This document shows positions 19,350 through 24,504 of a stretch of DNA of 24,504 nt, piece by piece (the stretch's first letter is position 1; every line of letters begins with the position of its first letter). Made by a program: the position numbers and the translations under genes. The notes below the pieces were generated by a model. It was not told the DNA's origin. It saw only the letters and a program-made list of their open reading frames with translations, and ran no database searches. The stretch is taken from positions 1-24,504 of IMG/VR virus record IMGVR_UViG_3300022413_000038. The stretch is one strand, 5' to 3'. Source of the DNA: a virus.

Positions 19350-20317
19350 ACCTGACAGAAACCGACCGCATCACGGAACCGGGTTTCTACCGGATCCCCG
19401 AGCCGGTCTATCACGCCGACCCGTGCCCGGCACCCAGCCTGTCGTCGTCGATCGCCCGCAAGCTGATCAACGATTCGCCGCGCCACGCATGGACGGATCA
19501 CCCGATGCTCAATCCTGACTGGGAGCCCGACGAGCCGTCGAACCGGCTGGAATATGGCAGCGCCTGCCATCGCATCCTGCTCGGCAAGGGCTCGGAGATC
19601 GATGTGCTGCCGTTCAAGACCTACCAGAGCAACGCCGCGAAGGAGGCGCGCGCCGAGGCCATCGACGTCGGGCTCACACCGATCAAGGAGGATAGCTACC
19701 ATCAGGCGCTTGAAATGGTCGAGGCCTTCAAGGCGCAGATCAATCTCTTCCCTGATTATGTCTCGACACTGTTCGGCGCCGGCACGTCCGAGGCGGTCAT
19801 CGCCTGGCAGGAGTCCGGCTTCTGGTGCCGGTCGATGATCGACAAGCTCTATATCGGCGACGATCGCGTCGTGATGTTCGATTACAAGACGACCGAGGCC
19901 AGCGCTTCGCCCTATGCGGTCGGCAAGCGGCTGTTCGACATGGGCTACGACGTGCAGTCGGCGTTCTATCGCCGCGGACTGGAGGCGCTGCTCGGCGCAG
20001 ACAGAACGTTTTCGTCCTACATCGTCAGCCAGGAAGTAAAGCCGCCCTATGCCGTGAGCGTCGTCGAGCTCTCGCACGAGGCCTGGCAGCTCGCCGGCAA
20101 GAAGGTTCTGGCGGCGCTGGCGCTGTGGGAGCGCTGCATCAAGGGCGATGCCTGGCCGTCGTACCCGCCGATCGTCGCCACGGCCACGCTTCCGTCATGG
20201 CACGAGCAGATGTGGCTTGAGCGCGAGGTCAATGATGACCTGCTGAAATCCGTCGATATCGCCGGCTTTGCCAAACCGCTGGAATTGCCGGCGAAACCGA
20301 TCGCGGGGCCGTGCTGA
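19346..20317 (+). CDS. PD-(D/E)XK exonuclease, RecE/lambda-exo-like (DUF3799 type)
   Basis: A 323-residue nuclease. Early motifs are PGFYRIPEPVYHADPCPAPSLS and LEYGSACHRILLG (His75 of the 'g...H..ll' motif). Glu149 is in AGTSEAVIAW, Asp166 in CRSMIDKLYI, then the core Asp179-Tyr-Lys181 in VVMFDYKTTEAS and YDVQSAFYRRGLEALLG. This is the RecB-fold set of DUF3799/RecE-type exonucleases. It probably degrades one strand of double-stranded ends to feed annealing. A Sak4-like ATPase lies three genes downstream. The start at 19346 is coupled to the preceding gene. Confidence 0.82.
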   Translation: MNLTETDRITEPGFYRIPEPVYHADPCPAPSLSSSIARKLINDSPRHAWTDHPMLNPDWEPDEPSNRLEYGSACHRILLGKGSEIDVLPFKTYQSNAAKEARAEAIDVGLTPIKEDSYHQALEMVEAFKAQINLFPDYVSTLFGAGTSEAVIAWQESGFWCRSMIDKLYIGDDRVVMFDYKTTEASASPYAVGKRLFDMGYDVQSAFYRRGLEALLGADRTFSSYIVSQEVKPPYAVSVVELSHEAWQLAGKKVLAALALWERCIKGDAWPSYPPIVATATLPSWHEQMWLEREVNDDLLKSVDIAGFAKPLELPAKPIAGPC

Positions 20318-20640
20318 TGAGCCCTCGTTATTCAATCCGTCGTCAGGACACTATCGAATTCAGCTTCCATCTGGTGTTCGAAAGTCGAGGCAATATGCGC
20401 TTCTCTCGCGGCGCACCGGCTCTTGAGAGCAACGAACGGAGCATGTCGATTACGGCAACCTTGCCGATATCACTGTTCAAGACGCCGCAACTTCGCGGCA
20501 CGATCAAGTTCGACGACCCCGAGGCGGCAGACCGCCTGTTTCACGACATTGATGTTGCCGAAGCATCAGATGCGCTTTCCGGCGCATTGGGCGTGGACAT
20601 TGATCTCGTCGTGAACAAGCCGGAGCAAGACAGTGGCTGA
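20317..20640 (+). CDS. Conserved small phage protein, unknown function
   Basis: A 107-residue protein from ATG 20317, forming TGATG with the nuclease stop; the GTG at 20311 is less likely. Reads IRRQDTIEFSFHLVFESRGNMRFSRGAPALESNERSM, TATLPISLFKTPQLRGTIKF and LGVDIDLVVNK. It is strand-rich and could be a small binding protein in the recombination operon. No function is established. Confidence 0.6.
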   Translation: MSPRYSIRRQDTIEFSFHLVFESRGNMRFSRGAPALESNERSMSITATLPISLFKTPQLRGTIKFDDPEAADRLFHDIDVAEASDALSGALGVDIDLVVNKPEQDSG

Positions 20641-20959
20641 GACGAAGTGGCCGGAAGGGCCTTGGTGGGTTGAGCCAGATGACCGAATGGACTGGAACAA
20701 TCATATTGTTTCTGAAAGCGGGCGCATCTGTTTCATGGCGCACAGTGGCACAGATGACAATTCCAAACTTGAAGCTGCCGCCCACCTGATCGCCGCCGCT
20801 CCTGCGCTTTATGAGGCGCTGAAGGCAGCAGAGCGTCTGCTTGATGAATCCGAAAAGGCATTTGAGGAGGAGTTCGGAAACATCAACCCTTGGCAGGAAT
20901 TGCCAGACGGAGAATTGATCGTTGCCGGTCTCGCCAGTGCAAGGGGAGAGAGCGAATGA
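20633..20959 (+). CDS. Small phage protein with AAPALYEAL motif
   Basis: A 108-residue protein from GTG 20633, overlapping the previous gene by 8 bp. N-terminal PEGPWWVEPDDRMDWNNHIVSESGRICFM is followed by LEAAAHLIAAAPALYEALKAAERLLDE. It belongs to the common small phage proteins with 'p...n..lIaaAP.l.eALk'. No role known. Its stop overlaps the ATPase start as ATGA. Confidence 0.65.
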   Translation: MAETKWPEGPWWVEPDDRMDWNNHIVSESGRICFMAHSGTDDNSKLEAAAHLIAAAPALYEALKAAERLLDESEKAFEEEFGNINPWQELPDGELIVAGLASARGESE

Positions 20960-21927
20960 CCATCACCTTCCGCCCAGCAGTCCGACAGGACAGTCAGATC
21001 CTCCTCGGCCTGGCCGGCCCGTCCGGCTCGGGCAAGACCTTTTCCGCGCTGGCGGTTGCATCTGGAATCCAGTCTGTTACCGGCGGCGAAATCTTCGGCA
21101 TCGACACCGAGAACGGCCGCATGACGCACTATGTCGGCGAGTTTCAGTTTCAGCATGGAGCGCTCGATGCACCCTTCACGCCAGAAGCCTACATGGACGG
21201 CATCAGGACGGCCAAGAGCGCCGGTGCCCGGATCATCATCATCGACTCCATGAGCCACGAGCACGAGGGTCCTGGCGGGATCCTCGAGCAGCACGAGGCC
21301 GAGCTTAACCGTATGGCGGGCAACGACTGGAAGAAGCGCGAGCGCGTCAAGTTCGCCTGCTGGATCAAACCAAAAAAGGCGCACGGACTGTTCGTCAACG
21401 AGGTCCTGCAGGTCGATGCGCATTTCATCTTCTGTTTCCGCGCCAAGGACAAACTGGCGATGGTGAAGAACGCTGAGGGCAAGCAGGAGCCTGTCTCCAT
21501 CGGCTGGACACCGATCTGCGCGGACCGGTTCGAATACGAAATGACGTCAAACCTCATCCTGCCGCCGGGCTCGGAAGGCCGGCCGGATTTCACCGCTCAG
21601 TCGACGAAGCTGCCGGCGCCGCTGCGGCACATCTTCAGCCAGGGCATGCAGTTGTCGCGCGAGACGGGCAGGGCGCTGGCGGAATGGTCGCGGGGAAGCG
21701 CGCTGGCAGACAAACCTGCCGCGGATGCGAATCCGCAACCCGTTGATCCTGACATTCAGGCCAAGGCGCGGGCGATTGCCGAGCAGGGCGGTCTGGATAA
21801 ATACCGCTACTGGTTCCAGGGATTGACCAAGGAAGAACGGCAAGCGGTCCTGCCTGTCCATGACGAATGCAAGCGCGTTGCCGAGGAAAACACGTTCCCG
21901 GGCGACAGGCCGATGGAGCCGGCATGA
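20956..21927 (+). CDS. Phage AAA ATPase, AAA_24/Sak4-like recombination protein
   Basis: A 323-residue ATPase from ATG 20956. Walker A GPSGSGKT (residues 21-28) and Walker B RIIIIDSMSHE (about 92-102) are clear. FIFCFRAKDKLAMVKNAEG, then GWTPICADRFEYEMTSNLILPPGSEG follow, as in the AAA_24 phage family. Many such proteins are Sak4-like, Rad51-related strand-annealing factors. The RecE-like nuclease in the same operon supports a recombination role. A helical C-terminal segment (DIQAKARAIAEQGGLDKYRYWFQGLTKEER) may be a partner-binding part. Confidence 0.78.
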   Translation: MTITFRPAVRQDSQILLGLAGPSGSGKTFSALAVASGIQSVTGGEIFGIDTENGRMTHYVGEFQFQHGALDAPFTPEAYMDGIRTAKSAGARIIIIDSMSHEHEGPGGILEQHEAELNRMAGNDWKKRERVKFACWIKPKKAHGLFVNEVLQVDAHFIFCFRAKDKLAMVKNAEGKQEPVSIGWTPICADRFEYEMTSNLILPPGSEGRPDFTAQSTKLPAPLRHIFSQGMQLSRETGRALAEWSRGSALADKPAADANPQPVDPDIQAKARAIAEQGGLDKYRYWFQGLTKEERQAVLPVHDECKRVAEENTFPGDRPMEPA

Positions 21928-22037
21928 TCAAAGCTGTCCTGTTCGCCGCATTCATCGTCCTGTCGGTTTGGGTCTTCGTGCAGATCTTTTCCGACCGCGC
22001 CTTCATTCCCGTGCAGACTGTCAGCGAGGGGCTGTGA
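21924..22037 (+). CDS. Very small single-span membrane protein
   Basis: A 37-residue frame from ATG 21924, overlapping the ATPase stop as ATGA and the next gene's ATG as TGATG. It reads MIKAVLFAAFIVLSVWVFVQ, then IFSDRAFIPVQTVSEGL. One hydrophobic span (residues ~4-20) with a short charged tail. The tight coupling on both sides supports a real gene. It may be a membrane tether or a small regulator. No family known. Confidence 0.55.
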   Translation: MIKAVLFAAFIVLSVWVFVQIFSDRAFIPVQTVSEGL

Positions 22038-22234
22038 TGATCACCGATGCCGACAAACTCCGCTCACTTGAGCGCGAGATCAAGATGCGCAGGCGGGTCT
22101 ATCCGCGATGGGTCGAGGCTGGTCGGATGACGCAGCAACATGCTGACCACGAGATCGCTTGCATGGAAACGATCGCGGAAGACTACCGCCGGCTGGTCAG
22201 GCCGCAGCTGTTTGAAGAAGGAGACCAAGCATGA
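22037..22234 (+). CDS. Small conserved phage protein
   Basis: A 65-residue protein from ATG 22037 (MITDADKLRSLEREIKMRRR). It continues VYPRWVEAGRMTQQHADHEIACMETIAEDYR. The 'EikMRrrvyp..v..g.m....Ad.eia.meaIa.DYr' pattern is common in small phage genes. It is helical, of unknown role. A one-base overlap with the small membrane protein and a four-base overlap with the next gene place it in a translational chain. Confidence 0.68.
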   Translation: MITDADKLRSLEREIKMRRRVYPRWVEAGRMTQQHADHEIACMETIAEDYRRLVRPQLFEEGDQA

Positions 22235-22740
22235 CGAACAAGAACGGCATCGAAGTTGTTATCCCACATTGGGACGTCGACCAATTCGCGCGGGCAATCG
22301 CAAATGCAGCCTATGACGGCGATGACATCGAGACACGCTTGACGCGGAAATTCGAGACGCTCCTGTCGGAGAAAATCGAGGAAGCAATAAACGCGCTGAT
22401 TGACACCAGGTTGGAGGCAATTGTCGACGACGTATTCGACAAGGGAATTATCGTCTCCGAAGACTGGGAAGACAAAGTACAGCGCAAACCAATTTCAGAA
22501 ATCGTGGCTCAAGCCGCCTCTGAATGGGCGACGAAGAAGCAGAACGACGGGTACGGGTCCAAGGGCAAGACTCATATCGAACTGATTGCTGAAAAACACA
22601 TCAGCGCCGGACTGAGTACGGAGGCTGAGAAAATCATGAAGGAGGTTCGCAACGACGCCATTGCAACGGCCCGCAAGAGAATCTCCGATACCGTGGCCCA
22701 GAGGTTATTCCCAGGCAAAGACAGCAAGCTTCCATTCTGA
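22231..22740 (+). CDS. Helical phage protein, unknown function
   Basis: A 169-residue protein opening MTNKNGIEVVIPHWDVDQFARAIANAA. Long helical stretches follow (SEKIEEAINALIDTRLEAIVDDVFDKG, EIVAQAASEWATKKQN, TEAEKIMKEVRNDAIATARKRISDTVAQ). The leader AAGGAGACCAAGC ends directly at the ATG at 22231. More acidic and Lys-rich, with a lower GC content than its neighbours. No family recognised. Confidence 0.6.
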   Translation: MTNKNGIEVVIPHWDVDQFARAIANAAYDGDDIETRLTRKFETLLSEKIEEAINALIDTRLEAIVDDVFDKGIIVSEDWEDKVQRKPISEIVAQAASEWATKKQNDGYGSKGKTHIELIAEKHISAGLSTEAEKIMKEVRNDAIATARKRISDTVAQRLFPGKDSKLPF

Positions 22741-22753
22741 CGGGGAGAATTTG

Positions 22754-23059
22754 ATGACCGATATCGCATTTGAAGGTTGGGCCATTGTCGAATTGATGGG
22801 GCACAGGGTCCGCCCGGGTTACGCGAAAGACGTTGAACTGGCCGGCGGCAAGATGCTCCGAATCGACATACCGCTGGAAAGTGGCGACATCACCGAGTTT
22901 TATGGCTGCTCGGCCATCTACTCCATTCGACCCGCTTCTGAAGAAATCGTTCGCGACGCGGCAAACCGGCATGGAGATCCGCGCCCGGTGCGGCCGGTCA
23001 GCTACCGCGAACCCGAGCAGCTACCCGACGACTCTTACCCGGAAGAGGATCACTTCTGA
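22754..23059 (+). CDS. Conserved phage protein (EGWAIVELMGHR family), unknown function
   Basis: A 101-residue protein from ATG 22754, with GGGGAG upstream; a longer upstream frame is rejected. It reads FEGWAIVELMGHRVRPGYAKDVELAGGKMLRIDIP, then FYGCSAIYSIRPASEEIVRDAA. This is a widespread short phage/prophage family ('eGWaIvELMGHrr.aG.v.e..iaG..mlRiDvP...ayyg..aIY...p.teE') with no known biochemical role. It has an acidic, proline-rich tail. Confidence 0.75.
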   Translation: MTDIAFEGWAIVELMGHRVRPGYAKDVELAGGKMLRIDIPLESGDITEFYGCSAIYSIRPASEEIVRDAANRHGDPRPVRPVSYREPEQLPDDSYPEEDHF

Positions 23060-23061
23060 GC

Positions 23062-23442
23062 ATGCCCCGACTAGGACCAGCCACAAACAAGCGCGCCGTG
23101 CGGCCCATGCCGAACACAGACGGCCGCCCGCTGCTTGAGCGTGCCGTTGGGATAGCTGAGAAACGCGGGTTGATGACGTGCAGCCAGAAATGGTTCGAGG
23201 TATGCGACTTCGGCCTGATCCAGTTGATCTACTCGCATCAGGACGGCCAGGCACGCGGTCTGAAGCGCCTTGATGACATGCTGGAAAGCCTCATCCTGCC
23301 GCCGGAGGGCAGGCCGTCGAAAGAGGATATCGCCCGCGACGAGACGCTGCAGGCGGTGCGCAACGCGATCCATGCGCTGATAGCCGAACCCGAACTGCCG
23401 GAACCAGGTCCGCCGGATGATGCAACTTTTCGTCTTCGATAA
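23062..23442 (+). CDS. Phage protein before excisionase, unknown function
   Basis: A 126-residue protein opening MPRLGPATNKRAVRPMPNTDGR, with a helical body (LLERAVGIAEKRGLMTCSQKWFEVCDFGLIQLIYS, LKRLDDMLESLILPPEGRPSKEDIA) and an acidic Pro-rich end. The start is two bases after the preceding stop. The last 26 bp overlap the excisionase-like gene. No family recognised. Confidence 0.55.
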   Translation: MPRLGPATNKRAVRPMPNTDGRPLLERAVGIAEKRGLMTCSQKWFEVCDFGLIQLIYSHQDGQARGLKRLDDMLESLILPPEGRPSKEDIARDETLQAVRNAIHALIAEPELPEPGPPDDATFRLR

Positions 23443-23656
23443 CGAGATCGCCGAGCTGCTCGGCATGGGCGAGGACAGTTTTCGCACGACCGTCAAGGTA
23501 CTGGAGCGAAGCGGGTTCCCGCAGAAAGACCCGCAGTTCGGTGGCCGCCGCTACTGGCCGGCCGTCAAGGCGTGGCTGGACAAGCGTTATGGTATCGGCA
23601 CACAATCGAACCCGATCAGGATCGACGGCGAGGAGCAATGGGATGAAAAGGTCTGA
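23417..23656 (+). CDS. Excisionase-like winged-helix protein
   Basis: A 79-residue protein starting at ATG 23417 or 23420. It reads IAELLGMGEDSFRTTVKVLERSGFPQKDPQFGGRRYWPAVKAWLDKRYGI. A short DNA-binding fold with 'R.FP..d...g.ryW....aWLd' directly upstream of an integrase is typical of excisionase/AlpA-like recombination directionality factors in rhizobial prophages. It overlaps the integrase start by 14 bp, coupling the two. The assignment is by position and motif. Confidence 0.65.
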   Translation: MMQLFVFDNEIAELLGMGEDSFRTTVKVLERSGFPQKDPQFGGRRYWPAVKAWLDKRYGIGTQSNPIRIDGEEQWDEKV

Positions 23657-24504
23657 CGCCCCCGGTTTGATGGAAAAGAAACGCCGCGGTCGCATCGTCG
23701 GCTATTACTGGGTTGCCAGGCGCGCCAGCAGCAAGGCCGCCGGCTATGAGCCGAAGACGGTTCGCCTCCACTACGACACGCCGGAAGAACGCGCCAGCCG
23801 CTGCCGGATCCTGACGGCCGAGCTCCTGGAATGGCTGGCCCGCACCGATGCGCCGGACGAAATCAACTATGACGGCACCATCAGGAGCCTGATCCGGGCC
23901 TATCAGACGGATCCCGACAGCCCCTATCAGGAGGTCAAGGAGTCGACGCGCCAGCGCGATTACGACCCGAGCCTTCGAATTGTCGAGGCCGCGGTCGGCA
24001 CTCGCCGTGTCGACGCGCTTACGATGAAGGATTTCAAGCGCTGGCACCGGAAATTCGCGGAGCCGGCGGAGGAGGGCGGGGAACGGCGCCCCAGGCGCGC
24101 GCATGGCGCGATCACTGCGCTGCGGATGATCTTCAAATACGGCTCGACAATGAACTGGCAGGACTGCCGGATCGCAAGGAGCATCCTGTCCGATATGCGC
24201 TTCAAGCGGCCAGAGCGGCGCAGGGAGGCGTTGAACCGCGATCAGGCGGCAGCGGTCATCGAGGAAGCGATCGCGCGCGGGCAATTGTCTTTGGCGTTGG
24301 CACAGGCGCTTCAGTTCGAATTGTCGCTCCGCCAGATCGACGTCATCGGCGAGTGGCTGAAGACAAACGAGCGGTCGGGCATCGTCTACAACGGCCGGCG
24401 CTGGACGAACGGGCTCACCTGGTCGAACGTCTCGCCCGATCTGATCCTGATCAAGCGGACATCGAAGACTGACGCCCGGGGCGAATGGAACCTGAGACTG
24501 TTCC
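23643..24504 (+). CDS. int: Tyrosine integrase, N-terminal and part of catalytic domain (truncated by window edge)
   Basis: An open frame from ATG 23643 continues to the end, 287 codons. The N-terminal arm-binding region (residues ~15-45, RGRIVGYYWVARRASSKAAG) and core-binding domain (STRQRDYDPSLRIVEAAVG, ALTMKDFKRWHRKFAE, ITALRMIFKYGSTMNW) precede the catalytic domain. The first catalytic Arg is probably Arg230 in FELSLRQIDVIGEW. The remaining His-x-x-Arg and Tyr lie outside. It would integrate the phage at an attachment site beyond the right edge. It overlaps the excisionase-like gene by 14 bp. Confidence 0.82.
   Translation, partial: MKRSDAPGLMEKKRRGRIVGYYWVARRASSKAAGYEPKTVRLHYDTPEERASRCRILTAELLEWLARTDAPDEINYDGTIRSLIRAYQTDPDSPYQEVKESTRQRDYDPSLRIVEAAVGTRRVDALTMKDFKRWHRKFAEPAEEGGERRPRRAHGAITALRMIFKYGSTMNWQDCRIARSILSDMRFKRPERRREALNRDQAAAVIEEAIARGQLSLALAQALQFELSLRQIDVIGEWLKTNERSGIVYNGRRWTNGLTWSNVSPDLILIKRTSKTDARGEWNLRLF

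Noticed and set aside
19058-20077. Minus-strand frame of 339 codons
   Set aside because: Antisense shadow of the RecE-like nuclease.
1-24504. Diversity-generating retroelement as in BPP-1
   Set aside because: No reverse transcriptase or template/variable repeat pair is visible; the tail-fibre end lies outside the window.
24300-24504. Attachment site or tRNA next to the integrase
   Set aside because: The window ends inside the integrase, so the attachment site is not included.

Overview
The window is most of a temperate tailed-phage genome (prophage) of an alphaproteobacterium, probably Rhizobiales/Hyphomicrobiales. The reasons are the high GC, a GcrA-type cell-cycle regulator, densely overlapping genes, and an LexA/CI-type repressor with an integrase. 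No chromosomal flank is visible; the window starts inside a tail gene and ends inside the integrase. The virion genes look podovirus-like: a T7-type head-tail connector, tail tubular protein A, and capsid genes recalling Bordetella phage BPP-1 (Bbp16-, Bbp17- and Bbp19-like).

Layout. (1) 1-9303, minus strand: late operon running right to left. It holds small terminase, two small unknowns, a 445-bp structured intergenic region, large terminase, two small proteins, portal, Bbp19-like protein, scaffold, major capsid protein, cement protein, a small Lys/Ala/Glu-rich protein, tail tubular protein A and a partial tail protein. (2) 9361-9658: divergent control region with a near-consensus promoter, a perfect DnaA box and a cluster of TGCA tetramers. 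(3) 9659-11449, plus strand: five small genes, including a zinc-binding protein and an HTH regulator. (4) 11453-17619, minus strand: early operon with a Cro/YdaS-like protein, several small conserved genes, a RusA resolvase, an adenine methyltransferase, a GcrA homologue, a replication initiator that carries an iteron-like origin, a possible loader, an HTH protein and a membrane protein. (5) 17627-18841: immunity region. The CI repressor and a four-helix membrane protein are flanked by two outward promoters that share one operator geometry. (6) 18869-24504, plus strand: small unknowns, a RecE/lambda-exo-like nuclease paired with a Sak4-like ATPase, more small genes, an excisionase-like protein and a truncated tyrosine integrase.

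How it fits together. CI probably silences both the leftward operon (replication, GcrA, methylation) and the rightward operon (recombination, excision/integration) through the twin promoters. After induction the initiator probably acts on the repeats in its own gene, RusA and the exonuclease/ATPase pair process DNA, and late genes are then made from the minus strand.

Features that standard annotation would not explain: a 12-bp element repeated five times, only in the late region and always on the same strand 29-68 bp upstream of a gene; an RNA-like structure with a perfect tRNA acceptor/T-arm but no readable anticodon arm between the terminase genes; eleven GAAACG/CGTTTC hexamers beside an AT-rich tract in the initiator gene; twin CI promoters with identical half-site spacing; and a Walker A motif in the large terminase where the usual lysine is threonine.
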